Shown here: positions 8,912-17,699 of the stretch, one piece after another
Layout: the number at the start of each line of letters is the position of its first letter
How positions within the stretch are numbered: the first letter of the stretch is position 1
Assembly (NCBI GenBank): GCA_902517885.1
Contig: CABYDZ010000003.1
Location: 62,001 to 126,000 of the forward strand
DNA from: an uncultured Pelagibacteraceae bacterium
Lineage (GTDB): Bacteria > Pseudomonadota > Alphaproteobacteria > Pelagibacterales > AG-422-B15
Reading direction: 5' to 3'
Length of the DNA stretch: 64,000 nt
Notes under the pieces: model-generated
Seen by the model: the letters and a program-made list of their open reading frames with translations, nothing else
Database searches by the model: none
What the model was told of the DNA's origin: nothing
Made by a program: the position numbers and the translations under genes

Positions 8912-9811
8912 ATGAAACAAATAAATCAACCTATTGTCATTAGTTATATATTCATTTTTTTATTAGCATTAATCTGGGGAGTAAACTTCCTGTTTATTAA
9001 AATTGCAGTATTAGAAATAAGTCCCGTTAATAATGTTTTTCTAAGATTGATTTTGGCATCAACAATACTTTATTTCTATATGAGATTTACAGGAAATAGA
9101 CTTCAATTAAGTATTAATTATCTCTTTTTTTATTTTGTTATTGGAGCATTAGGTAATGCAATCCCATTTTTTTTAATTTCAACGGCAGAAATTAATATTG
9201 ATGCAGGTATGGCAGGTGTTCTTATGTCTCCTATGCCACTAATCACCTTGGCGCTATCAGCAATTATTTTGAGAGATGAAAAAATTAATTTTCTAAAATC
9301 GATTAGTTTTATTACAGCTTTTCTTGGCCTACTTATACTCTTTGGTTTTGAAAATTTAAATCAGCTTGGAGGTGATAACAAAATTGAATTTTATAGTCAA
9401 ATTGCAGCATTAGTCGGTGCATGTTCTTATGCATTAAATGCTGTTATATCTAAACTTGTACCAAAAATAAATTTTATTTCACTTGCAACTGGGGTGACAA
9501 TAGCTGCAACATTATTGATGTTACCTTTTTCTATTTTCTATCAGCCTTTTTGGTTAGAAAGTTATAGTTCACCAACAGTCGTATCATTATTAGTACAAGG
9601 TATATTTGCTACAGCGATAGCCAGTTTACTTTTTTTTAAAGTCATTGAAACAAGAGGACCCATCTTTTTATCACTAATTAATTTTTTAGTACCTTTAATA
9701 GCTTATTTTTCTGGAGTTATATTTCTAGGAGAAATCATAAGAGTGAATGTACTAGTTTCCCTCTCTATGATATTATTTGCTTTGTATCTCAATCATATTT
9801 CTAACAGGTAA
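8912..9811 (+). CDS. EamA/DMT-family permease
   Basis: A 299-residue membrane protein with about ten hydrophobic segments forming two EamA repeats. The first repeat opens with ALIWGVNFLFIKIA and the second begins near residue 160 (ALVGACSYALNAVISKLVP), as in drug/metabolite transporters. Likely exports a small metabolite. It is divergent from the SLT-like lipoprotein operon. The following livG gene starts 4 bp after its stop, so it may be transcribed with the ABC importer genes. Substrate unknown. Confidence 0.85.
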   Translation: MKQINQPIVISYIFIFLLALIWGVNFLFIKIAVLEISPVNNVFLRLILASTILYFYMRFTGNRLQLSINYLFFYFVIGALGNAIPFFLISTAEINIDAGMAGVLMSPMPLITLALSAIILRDEKINFLKSISFITAFLGLLILFGFENLNQLGGDNKIEFYSQIAALVGACSYALNAVISKLVPKINFISLATGVTIAATLLMLPFSIFYQPFWLESYSSPTVVSLLVQGIFATAIASLLFFKVIETRGPIFLSLINFLVPLIAYFSGVIFLGEIIRVNVLVSLSMILFALYLNHISNR

Positions 9812-9815
9812 AAAG

Positions 9816-10580
9816 ATGTTAAATATAAAAGATGTTTCAGTAAATTTTGGGGGCATCAAAGCTGTTGACAAAGCCAGCATGCAGATTGAGACTGGGAAAA
9901 TCACAGGTCTCATCGGTCCTAATGGAGCAGGAAAAACAACATTATTCAACATAATAGCTGGGAATATCAAACCAACTATGGGTAAAGTCATGTTAGATGA
10001 ACAAGATATTACATCTCTTCCTTCACATGAACTATTTGAAAAAGGTGTATTAAGAACCTTTCAATTAGCTCATGAATTTTCGAATATGACTGTACTTGAA
10101 AATTTGATGGTAGTTCCTGGAATGCAGACAGGAGAAAAAATTTTAAATACATGGTTTCAAAGAAAACGAATTGAGAATGAAGAAAAGGCAATTAAAGAAA
10201 AAGCCCTTGAGGTAGTTAACTTTCTAAAGCTTGATCATTTAACTTATGAGTTAGCAGGTAATTTATCAGGTGGACAAAAAAAGTTGTTAGAATTAGGCCG
10301 TACGATGATGGTCGAAGCAAAAATTGTTTTACTTGATGAAGTTGGTGCAGGTGTAAATAGAACTCTTTTAAACGATATAACAGATATAATAAAAAAATTA
10401 AATTATGAAAAAAATTATACTTTTTTTATGATTGAACACGACATGAACTTTTTGTCCAAACTTTGTGATAAAGTGATTGTTATGACTGAAGGCTCTGTTC
10501 TCGTTGAAGGAGGAATAGATGAAATCAAAAAAAATGAAAAAGTAATAGAAGCCTATCTTGGGCGAGGACAAATAGAGTGA
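9816..10580 (+). CDS. livG: Branched-chain amino acid-type ABC transporter ATPase (LivG-like)
   Basis: 254 residues from ATG 9816; the track's earlier start overlaps the DMT gene and lacks family similarity. Walker A GPNGAGKTTLFN, signature LSGGQKKLLELGR, Walker B IVLLDEVGAGVN and the switch-region EHDM are all present. Length and the insertion between Walker A and the signature are typical of LivG. It powers a LIV-type (HAAT) importer with the next three genes. Overlaps livF as GTGA. The true substrate could be amino acids, amides or urea-like compounds. Confidence 0.9.
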   Translation: MLNIKDVSVNFGGIKAVDKASMQIETGKITGLIGPNGAGKTTLFNIIAGNIKPTMGKVMLDEQDITSLPSHELFEKGVLRTFQLAHEFSNMTVLENLMVVPGMQTGEKILNTWFQRKRIENEEKAIKEKALEVVNFLKLDHLTYELAGNLSGGQKKLLELGRTMMVEAKIVLLDEVGAGVNRTLLNDITDIIKKLNYEKNYTFFMIEHDMNFLSKLCDKVIVMTEGSVLVEGGIDEIKKNEKVIEAYLGRGQIE

Positions 10581-11284
10581 GTAAATTTTTAAGTTGTACT
10601 AACATGACCGGTGGATATGGAGGAGAGGATATACTCCACAGTTGTAATATAGAGGTCGATGTAAATGAAATAGTTGTTATTGTTGGTCCAAATGGTGCTG
10701 GCAAATCTACTGCAATGAAAGCAATGTTAGGTATGATAAATCTCAAGTGCGGAGATATTATCCTTGATGGGAACGATATTTCAAATCTCTCACCTCAAAA
10801 AAGAGTTGCAGCAGGAATTGCGTTTGTTCCCCAATCGATGAATATTTTTAGTGAACTTACTGTAGAAGAAAATTTAGAGATGGGTGGATTTTTAAGAGAT
10901 GTAAACATACAAAAAACAATTGAAGAGATATACGAATTGTTTCCAGCAATGAAAGAGAAACGTAACCAGCTTGCAGGAGAGCTTTCGGGCGGTCAAAGAC
11001 AACAAGTTGCCGTCAGTCGAGCATTAATGACTCAGCCTAAAGTATTAATGCTAGATGAGCCGACAGCAGGCGTGTCTCCAATTGTAATGGATGAAATATT
11101 TGATCGTATCGTTCAAATAAAAGAAATGGGTGTGGCAGTAGTGATTGTTGAGCAAAATGCCAAGCAAGCCCTTAAAATTGCTGATTTTGGCCATGTTTTG
11201 GTGAATGGCGAAAATAGATTTTATGGTAAAGGAAATGAATTATTAACTGATCCTGAAGTCAGAAAGAGTTTCCTAGGAGGTTGA
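10577..11284 (+). CDS. livF: Branched-chain amino acid-type ABC transporter ATPase (LivF-like)
   Basis: 235 residues beginning at GTG 10577, overlapping the livG stop. Walker A is GPNGAGKSTAMKA, signature LSGGQRQQVAVSRAL, Walker B VLMLDEPTAGVSP and the following VIVEQNAKQAL is the typical LivF end. It forms the heterodimeric ATPase with LivG. The spacing within the four-gene operon is 1 bp or less, indicating tight translational coupling. Confidence 0.9.
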   Translation: MSKFLSCTNMTGGYGGEDILHSCNIEVDVNEIVVIVGPNGAGKSTAMKAMLGMINLKCGDIILDGNDISNLSPQKRVAAGIAFVPQSMNIFSELTVEENLEMGGFLRDVNIQKTIEEIYELFPAMKEKRNQLAGELSGGQRQQVAVSRALMTQPKVLMLDEPTAGVSPIVMDEIFDRIVQIKEMGVAVVIVEQNAKQALKIADFGHVLVNGENRFYGKGNELLTDPEVRKSFLGG

Positions 11285-11285
11285 T

Positions 11286-12305
11286 ATGGATAATTTTGAA
11301 TTAGTAAATGCATTAGTCCTTATATCAAATTTTGTTCTAATTCCTGCCCTATCTTATGGCAGCCAACTAGCATTAGCTACTCTCAGCTTAACGATAATAT
11401 ATGGCGTATTAAGATTTTCTAATTTCGCTCAGGCTGACTGGATGTCATTTGGGACAATGACAACAATATTATTCACATGGTATTTGCAAAGTTTAGGAAT
11501 AACAGGTGGTTTCTTGCCAACTGCACTAATTGCACTTCCATTTGCAATTATATTAACTGCTCTCTTCTGTCTTTTAATAGATAGATCTGTTTATAGCTTT
11601 TACCGAAAGAAAAAAAGCCAACCAATTGTTCTAATGATTGTATCAGTAGGAGTAATGTTTATTTTGCAAGCGATTGTAAGATTTATTATTGGCCCAAATG
11701 ATAGAAAGTTTTTTGATGGTGAAAAATATATTGTTCATGCTCTTGACTTCAAAGACTACTTTGGACTTTCCGAGGGACTTACAATCAAATCTACTCAGCT
11801 CATCACTCTCATAGTGGCTATAATAGCAATGGTGAGTTTATTTTATTTCTTACAACGAACAAAAATGGGGAAGTCAATGCGAGCCTATTCAAATAACGAA
11901 GACCTTGCATTGTTATCTGGAATAAATCCTGAAAGAGTAGTTTTAATTACTTGGGTTATTGCTTCAGCGCTCATTACAACTGCAGGTGTTCTTTATGGAC
12001 TTGATAAAAGTTTTAAGCCGTTTACATATTTTAATTTGTTATTGCCAATGTTTGCTGCGGCAATTGTTGGCGGTATAGGATCCCCTATTGGAGCTGTTAT
12101 CGGGGGGTATGTTATAGCTTTTTCTGAAATAACATTAACCTATGCATATAAAAAATTCTTTATCTACTTATTACCAGAAAATTTAGAACCATCAGGATTA
12201 ATGCAGGTTCTCTCCACAGATTATAAATTTGCAATTTCATTCATTATATTGGTAATTGTCTTAATTGTTCGTCCAACAGGAATTGTAAAAGGTAAAATTA
12301 TATGA
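11286..12305 (+). CDS. livH: LIV-type ABC transporter permease (LivH-like)
   Basis: A 339-residue inner-membrane protein with about eight hydrophobic helices. The stretch MGKSMRAYSNNEDLALLSGINPERV and AAAIVGGIGSPIGAVIGG are the family's conserved cytoplasmic EAA-like loop and re-entrant Gly-rich helix. One of two permease subunits of the importer. It has a longer 60-residue middle segment than the classical LivH, which is common in LivH relatives for other substrates. Overlaps livM by 4 bp. Confidence 0.88.
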   Translation: MDNFELVNALVLISNFVLIPALSYGSQLALATLSLTIIYGVLRFSNFAQADWMSFGTMTTILFTWYLQSLGITGGFLPTALIALPFAIILTALFCLLIDRSVYSFYRKKKSQPIVLMIVSVGVMFILQAIVRFIIGPNDRKFFDGEKYIVHALDFKDYFGLSEGLTIKSTQLITLIVAIIAMVSLFYFLQRTKMGKSMRAYSNNEDLALLSGINPERVVLITWVIASALITTAGVLYGLDKSFKPFTYFNLLLPMFAAAIVGGIGSPIGAVIGGYVIAFSEITLTYAYKKFFIYLLPENLEPSGLMQVLSTDYKFAISFIILVIVLIVRPTGIVKGKII

Positions 12306-13672
12306 CAGATAATTTAAGAGCGCCTCTTGCATTTGCTTTTATGGGAATACTTCTTGCTATTGTTGGCTTCACCCAATCATGGTCTGTATCTCTGAGTATA
12401 ATTAATTTGTGTCTTATTTCTTCCATAATGGCAATTGGAGTAAATTTACAGTGGGGATACGGAGGACTTTTTAATGCCGGAGTGATGGGTTTTACAGCTT
12501 TGGGCGGGCTTACTGCTGTACTGGTCTCTTATGATCCAGTCTATGAGGCTTGGGATAAAGCTGGCATAGGTATTTTGATAAGTGCAATCATCTTAATTTT
12601 AAGCATTACTTTGGTAATGTTTGCATACAGAAATATATCTAGCCCCCAATTCAGAAATACATCAATTGTTCTTATTATAATTGCAGCCCTTATTGGAATA
12701 AATAATTTCTACGGGCCTTCTATTGACGTTATTGAATCTATTAATCCTGCTAAAACAGGTTTTTTAGGTGGATTAGGTCTGCCAATTGTTTTTTCATGGG
12801 TTATTGCTGCATTTGTAGCAGGTTTAGTTGCTTGGGTAATTGGAAGAATAACACTACGACTCAGATCAGACTATCTCGCAATTGCAACATTAGGTATATC
12901 TGAAATTGTAATAGCAATTGTTAAACATGAAGATTGGTTATCAAGAGGTGTAAAGAATGTTTCTGGGCTCGATCGACCTGTTCCCTATGAAATAGAGCTG
13001 CAACAATCAGAATGGTTCATCAATCTCGTTGAAAAAATAAATTATGCTACTCTAAATAGTGTACAAACAATTTCTTCAAGGCAAGAACTGCTCAATGATA
13101 TAATTATTGTTAGTTCGGGTGTATTTGTAAAATTATGTTATGTGGGTCTATTCTTATCGGTTCTGTTATTAATTTTTTATCTAAGTCATCTTGCACTTAA
13201 CTCACCATGGGGAAGAATGTTAAGAGCTATTCGAGATAATGAAGTAGCGGCAAGCGCAATGGGTAAGAATATTTTCGCACAACATTTACAAATATTTATA
13301 ATTGGTTCCGCTATAATTGGGATTGCAGGAGCAATGCTTACAACACTTGATGGTCAATTTACTCCAGGATCTTATAGGCCATTAAGATTTACATTTATTA
13401 TATGGCTTATGGTTATAGTTGGGGGATCAGGGAATAATTTAGGATCAATATTTGGTGGATTTTTTGTTTGGTTTATTTGGATTGAAGCAGAACCTTTATC
13501 AATAGGATTTATGAATCTTCTCGCAAGTGGCTTCGAATATGATAATCCAATAAGAATGCACCTACTAGGAAGTGCAGCTCATCTTCGTTTATTTATAATG
13601 GGTCTTTTACTTTTACTCGCACTTAGGTTTATGCCAGGAGGAGTAATACCTGAGAGAATACAAAAAAAATAG
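12302..13672 (+). CDS. livM: LIV-type ABC transporter permease (LivM-like)
   Basis: A 456-residue permease, longer than many LivM proteins because of an approximately 60-residue insertion around residues 215-265. The conserved loop LALNSPWGRMLRAIRDNEVAASAMGKN and WLMVIVGGSGNNLGSIFGG are characteristic of LivM. About ten hydrophobic helices. It is the last gene of the livGFHM operon, and its TAG stop lies in the stem of the terminator hairpin shared with the convergent binding-protein gene. Confidence 0.88.
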   Translation: MTDNLRAPLAFAFMGILLAIVGFTQSWSVSLSIINLCLISSIMAIGVNLQWGYGGLFNAGVMGFTALGGLTAVLVSYDPVYEAWDKAGIGILISAIILILSITLVMFAYRNISSPQFRNTSIVLIIIAALIGINNFYGPSIDVIESINPAKTGFLGGLGLPIVFSWVIAAFVAGLVAWVIGRITLRLRSDYLAIATLGISEIVIAIVKHEDWLSRGVKNVSGLDRPVPYEIELQQSEWFINLVEKINYATLNSVQTISSRQELLNDIIIVSSGVFVKLCYVGLFLSVLLLIFYLSHLALNSPWGRMLRAIRDNEVAASAMGKNIFAQHLQIFIIGSAIIGIAGAMLTTLDGQFTPGSYRPLRFTFIIWLMVIVGGSGNNLGSIFGGFFVWFIWIEAEPLSIGFMNLLASGFEYDNPIRMHLLGSAAHLRLFIMGLLLLLALRFMPGGVIPERIQKK

Positions 13673-13696
13673 GGGCCTAAAAAGACCCCTATTAAA
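13665..13696 (-). terminator. Intrinsic terminator between livM and livJ-like gene
   Basis: AATAGGGG at 13668-13675 pairs perfectly with CCCCTATT at 13686-13693 across a 10-nt loop. Read on the minus strand the hairpin is followed by a run of T residues, so it terminates the binding-protein gene. On the plus strand there is no T run, so it may only stabilise the livM transcript end. Confidence 0.75.
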
Positions 13697-13712
13697 TTAA
13701 AGTGGTAAGAAA

Positions 13713-14927
13713 TTATCGAACTTGAATGGTATTGAATTCACCATTTCCTATTTCTAACTCTTTATAAGATCCAGAGGCCTCTCCAACATCAGAAAACTCA
13801 ACATTTGTTGCTCCCTGATAATTGACTTCACCACCGTCTTTAAGAATTTCAAGAGCTTTACCTAATTCACCAGGGAAAATCTCAGTTCCTGGCGCGTTAG
13901 CAACTCCCATTACATTATTCGCAATTGAAGATCTATCTGCAGAATTTCCAGCCTGAATTGCTAGCATGATTAATGCTGCTGCATCATAGGACTCAGGTTC
14001 GAAAGGTCCATCTCCCGGAATTCCATTTGAAGATGCCATTGCTTTAAACATGTTTGCACCTTCAGATTCAGAGCCCGGCAATGTACCGAATGTACCTGTG
14101 AGATCACCATCAACATTCTCTATGAGACTGTCTCCAATCATTCCATCTGCAAGTATAAATCTTGAGAAAGCCCCTGTCTCCATTGAGCTCTGTATAATTC
14201 CTCTACCGCCTTGGTCAACGTAACCCAAGACAGCAACCTCTGTTGCACCTGATGCGGATAGAGTTGAAACTTCAGCTGAGTAATCACCCTTTCCGTCTTC
14301 ATGAGGAACCTCAGCCGTTACAGAACCTCCCATAGCCTTGAATGCATTTACAAAACTATCAGATAGGCCTTTTCCATAGTCATTATTTGTATAAGTAACC
14401 GCTATCTCACTTATTCCCCTATCCATAACAACCTGTGCTAGAACTTGTCCTTGTCTCGCATCTGAAGGAGCTGTTCTAAAGAAATAGCCTTTATCATCTA
14501 TGTCTGTTAATGCTGGTGAAGTTGCTGATGGAGAAATTATAGTAACCCCGTTTGGCACTGCAACATTATTTGCTATTGCCGTAGTCACACCTGAACAATC
14601 CGCACCCATTATTGCTGCAACATTATCTGAAGTAACCAATCTTTCAGCTGCAGAAGTAGCTGCACCTGCGTCTACACACGTAGAGTCGGCACGTACTGAG
14701 CTGACACTTGCTCCACCCAATAGAAGTCCAGAGTCACTTACTTCTTTCATTGCAAGTTCTGCCGAACTAGCCATTGTTGGAGTTAAAGACTCAATAGGTC
14801 CTGTGAAACCAAGAATTACTCCTATTTTTATTTCGTCTGTTGAAGCCTGGTCTGACTGTCTGTCACAACCATAAAATATTCCTAAGGCTAAGATTACCCC
14901 TAAGAAACTGAATATTATTTTTTTCAT
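13713..14927 (-). CDS. LIV-type ABC transporter substrate-binding lipoprotein
   Basis: A 404-residue periplasmic binding protein of type I fold (Leu/Ile/Val-binding family). The signal ends at FYGC with lipidation at C21, so it is a lipoprotein rather than a free periplasmic protein. The mature domain starts IKIGVILGFTGPIE and contains IISPSATSPALT and FRTAPSDARQGQ, both typical of the ligand cleft. Encoded convergent to livGFHM, so it has its own promoter (14956-14984) and probably a higher expression level. An RBS-like GGAG sits 7 nt before the ATG. Ligand cannot be stated from sequence. Confidence 0.88.
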   Translation of the reverse strand: MKKIIFSFLGVILALGIFYGCDRQSDQASTDEIKIGVILGFTGPIESLTPTMASSAELAMKEVSDSGLLLGGASVSSVRADSTCVDAGAATSAAERLVTSDNVAAIMGADCSGVTTAIANNVAVPNGVTIISPSATSPALTDIDDKGYFFRTAPSDARQGQVLAQVVMDRGISEIAVTYTNNDYGKGLSDSFVNAFKAMGGSVTAEVPHEDGKGDYSAEVSTLSASGATEVAVLGYVDQGGRGIIQSSMETGAFSRFILADGMIGDSLIENVDGDLTGTFGTLPGSESEGANMFKAMASSNGIPGDGPFEPESYDAAALIMLAIQAGNSADRSSIANNVMGVANAPGTEIFPGELGKALEILKDGGEVNYQGATNVEFSDVGEASGSYKELEIGNGEFNTIQVR

Positions 14928-14955
14928 TATATTTCTCCGAATTTAATAAGGTTTT

Positions 14956-14984
14956 ATGCTAGCAAATGAGTGGGTATCGTTCAA
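14956..14984 (-). promoter_or_regulatory. Candidate promoter of the binding-protein gene
   Basis: On the minus strand: TTGAAC, a 17-bp spacer, then TGC-TAGCAT, an extended -10 element. Predicted start of transcription is about 20 nt ahead of the ATG at 14927. The match is good for sigma-70 but was not tested. Confidence 0.5.
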
Positions 14985-15022
14985 CTTTGATTTTATTCTT
15001 TAAATGACTATAGTCTTAAAAA

Positions 15023-15967
15023 ATGACTATTTTCTCAGGTATATTCTCTAATACTATTTTAATTATTCTCACATTTTTAATCTTACTGCTATTGGTTTAT
15101 CTATTCTCCAGCTTTGAGAAAGGTAATTTAGAAGAATTTCGTCAAGGTTCAGATTACGAATTTGCAAAATTGTCTCAAGGAACTACTGCATATAAAGATA
15201 TTGGTGATAAAAATGATCCAGCAATAATAGTTATTCATGGAGCAACTTTACCGTCTGAGGGTTTCATTGGTTTTTGCAGTGGATTAAGCGCTAAGGGATA
15301 TAGAGTAATCTGTTATGATCAATACGGAAGAGGTTACTCAGATAGACCTATAACAGATTATGATATGCAGCTTTATATTGAACAGCTCAGGGAGTTGCTA
15401 GATTTTCTCAGCATCAAAGAAGCAATTTTATATGGGTCATCTATGGGAGCTCCTATCGCAATTAATTTCTCCAACAAATACAAAGAAAGTGTTTTAGCAA
15501 TAGGTCTTCAAGTTCCTCTTGTTCATAGTAATAGTAAGGTCCTTGATTTAATAAAAGTTCCTGTTGTTGGAAATTTATTTCTTAGAACTTTTGGAATACC
15601 CTTTGCAAAAAATAGAGCTGAGCAATGGGCACATGAAAACGAAGGACAAAAGGATTTTATTAATCGATACATTGCTCAATTATCTCTTCCAGGTACTGAA
15701 TATTCATTGCTCTCTTCTATTCGCCATATAGCTAATAAAGATTTTCTTCCAGACTATAAAATATTTTCAGAATCAAATATTCCTATTCACATAGCGTATG
15801 CAAGTGATGATGATGAGATTGATCCCAAAACTGTTAAGAAAGTATTAAGTCTACTGCCTGATGCTGACACTTTTATTTTCACTGGTGGTCATGGTGGTGG
15901 TGGAGTAATTGTAAATGAACTAACAGATTTATTTTCAGATTTTCTGTCAAAAAGACTAGACCAATAG
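15023..15967 (+). CDS. Alpha/beta hydrolase with N-terminal membrane anchor
   Basis: A 314-residue protein. Residues 8-30 form one hydrophobic segment, so the enzyme is likely membrane-anchored. The hydrolase domain has the oxyanion motif VIHGA, YDQYGRGYSDRP, nucleophile elbow GSSMG (S140), an acid in ASDDDEIDP and a histidine in TGGHGGGG. Substrate is unknown; esters or lactones are usual for this fold. Its last 12 bp overlap the convergent umuC end. Confidence 0.8.
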   Translation: MTIFSGIFSNTILIILTFLILLLLVYLFSSFEKGNLEEFRQGSDYEFAKLSQGTTAYKDIGDKNDPAIIVIHGATLPSEGFIGFCSGLSAKGYRVICYDQYGRGYSDRPITDYDMQLYIEQLRELLDFLSIKEAILYGSSMGAPIAINFSNKYKESVLAIGLQVPLVHSNSKVLDLIKVPVVGNLFLRTFGIPFAKNRAEQWAHENEGQKDFINRYIAQLSLPGTEYSLLSSIRHIANKDFLPDYKIFSESNIPIHIAYASDDDEIDPKTVKKVLSLLPDADTFIFTGGHGGGGVIVNELTDLFSDFLSKRLDQ

Positions 15968-17218
15968 AAGTCTATCAATTTGAGTTGTATAATTTTGTGT
16001 ACAGTTTTTTCTTTTTTGCTTCCAACTTCCAAGTTTGCACTCTGATGCCATTTGAATGGTATCACGTCCATATCGATAATTAATTGAATCTATTGCTGAC
16101 ATAAGATTTGAATTTTGATTATAGTTTTTTTCAAATAAAGTCTCCTGAATTTCTGACTCATCACACAGGCCACTAAGAAGCACACCCGCTTTTTTATACT
16201 GGTATTTGTTTTTGAAAATTCTTTTTGTAAGAGTCAAAGCTGTCTCAATAATAGTGATGCTGTCATGTGTTGGGTAAGGCAATGTTCTTGATGCACCATT
16301 TGAGTAATAAGGACTTTTCCTGTCAAAAGGATTGGTCCTTAAAAAAACAGAAATACAAGATGCAGCAAGGCTTTCAGAACGAATCCTTTCTGTTGCCCTC
16401 CGTGCAAAAGTAGTTACAGCTTGTTCGACATCTTCTAAATTGGTTAGCAACTTTCCAAATGATCTAGTGGTACAACAGCTTTTTCTTGTAATCGAATTTT
16501 CTTCGAGAGACATACAAGAAATTCCTCTCAGTTCTGTAATTGTTTTTAAGCCATTAACACTCATTGCTTTACGTATCCACGAGTCACTACAGTTCTTTAA
16601 TAACTTTGCATTGTATATACCATGATTAATAAGCTTCTTCGATAAACGTCGACCTACTCCCCAAATATCACCTACTTCAGTTGACTCTAAAACTTGATCA
16701 ATATTTTCATGATCTACAAGAGAACAAACGCCATTTAAAGACTCATCTTTTTTTGCCTTATGATTTGCGACTTTTGATAGAGTTTTTGTTGACGCTATGC
16801 CTATGCTAACTGGGATGCCTGTATGTTGCAAAATAGTCTTTCTCAATTGATGTGCGTATTCTTCATAATCAATCGATAAACTACTTAATTCTACAAATGC
16901 TTCATCAATTGAATAAACCTCTGTGTACGGAGATGAATGTGAAATGATATTCATTACACGACGAGACATATCAGCATACAATGTATAGTTAGAGGAAAAT
17001 ACAAATACATTTTCTTTTTCTACAATATCTTTGACCTTGAAAAGCGGTACACCCATTTTAATTCCAAGTGCTTTTGCTTCTTTTGAACGAGATATAATAC
17101 ATCCATCATTATTAGATAATGCTACAACCGGTCTATTGTTAAGCTTAGGATTAAAAACTCTCTCACAGGAAACATAAAATGCGTTACAATCAATTAATGC
17201 AAAAACTTTATTATTCAT
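15956..17218 (-). CDS. umuC: Error-prone DNA polymerase V catalytic subunit
   Basis: A 420-residue Y-family polymerase of full length. The N-terminus FALIDCNAFYVSCERVFNP holds the first catalytic aspartate; YSIDEAFVEL holds the SIDE motif with the second metal ligands. The little-finger and C-terminal UmuC domains follow. It performs translesion synthesis after SOS induction and needs processed UmuD. It lies 12 bp after umuD and is co-transcribed from an SOS-box promoter. Confidence 0.93.
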   Translation of the reverse strand: MNNKVFALIDCNAFYVSCERVFNPKLNNRPVVALSNNDGCIISRSKEAKALGIKMGVPLFKVKDIVEKENVFVFSSNYTLYADMSRRVMNIISHSSPYTEVYSIDEAFVELSSLSIDYEEYAHQLRKTILQHTGIPVSIGIASTKTLSKVANHKAKKDESLNGVCSLVDHENIDQVLESTEVGDIWGVGRRLSKKLINHGIYNAKLLKNCSDSWIRKAMSVNGLKTITELRGISCMSLEENSITRKSCCTTRSFGKLLTNLEDVEQAVTTFARRATERIRSESLAASCISVFLRTNPFDRKSPYYSNGASRTLPYPTHDSITIIETALTLTKRIFKNKYQYKKAGVLLSGLCDESEIQETLFEKNYNQNSNLMSAIDSINYRYGRDTIQMASECKLGSWKQKRKNCTQNYTTQIDRLLLV

Positions 17219-17230
17219 GTTTTATCTGTC

Positions 17231-17620
17231 TTATGGACTTAAATTGTGAATAACGTTCGTGCATACTCCCCATATGGTAAAATCCATTTCTTCAGAAACA
17301 GGGACATCTTTATAGTTCTTATTAGAAGATGACAAACTGACTTGCTTGTTCTTAAGTCTGAGAATCTTTACACTTAATTCTCCATCCAGAACCGCAATAA
17401 TAATTGACTCATTTTGAGGCTTAATGCTTCGATCAACAATCAATAAATCTCCAGGATAAATCCCCGAACCCACCATTGAGTCTCCTCGTGCACGAACAAT
17501 AAAAGTTGCATTTGGATGAGGAATAAGCTCTTCATTCAAATCAATTGTCCCTTCGGTAAAATCCCTTGCTGGAGAAGGAAAACCGCACTCTACAGCCTCT
17601 TTATAAAATGTTAAAAGCAT
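17231..17620 (-). CDS. umuD: SOS mutagenesis protein, self-cleaving
   Basis: A 129-residue S24-family protein. The autocleavage site Cys-Gly is present at residues 12-13 (VECGFPSPARD), the catalytic serine is S48 in GDSM and the lysine is K85 in GELSVK. The N-terminal arm is about 10 residues shorter than the E. coli protein. RecA-stimulated cleavage yields UmuD', which activates UmuC. The promoter carries an alphaproteobacterial SOS box. All catalytic residues are intact. Confidence 0.93.
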   Translation of the reverse strand: MLLTFYKEAVECGFPSPARDFTEGTIDLNEELIPHPNATFIVRARGDSMVGSGIYPGDLLIVDRSIKPQNESIIIAVLDGELSVKILRLKNKQVSLSSSNKNYKDVPVSEEMDFTIWGVCTNVIHNLSP

Positions 17621-17637
17621 GAAATATGTCTAATAAT

Positions 17638-17652
17638 GTTCTTGTTTTGTTC
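17638..17652 (-). promoter_or_regulatory. LexA (SOS) box of alphaproteobacterial type
   Basis: Minus-strand GAACAAAACAAGAAC fits the alphaproteobacterial LexA consensus GAAC-N7-GAAC exactly. It begins 2 bp after the -10 element of the umuDC promoter, covers the expected transcription start and ends 18 bp from the umuD ATG, an ideal place for repression. lexA itself is not in the window. Confidence 0.9.
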
Positions 17653-17654
17653 TT

Positions 17655-17683
17655 ATTATTGCATTACTCAATATAAGAGTCAA
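17655..17683 (-). promoter_or_regulatory. umuDC promoter
   Basis: On the minus strand TTGACT, a 17-bp spacer and AATAAT (preceded by TGC) make a near-consensus sigma-70 promoter. The SOS box follows immediately, so LexA would cover the start site. Confidence 0.75.
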
Positions 17684-17699
17684 CACTACTTAAAAAGAT

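Noticed and set aside
14500-14874. 124-residue plus-strand ORF inside the binding-protein gene
   Set aside because: Reads antisense to a clear lipoprotein coding region; composition reflects the Ala/Ser-rich real frame.
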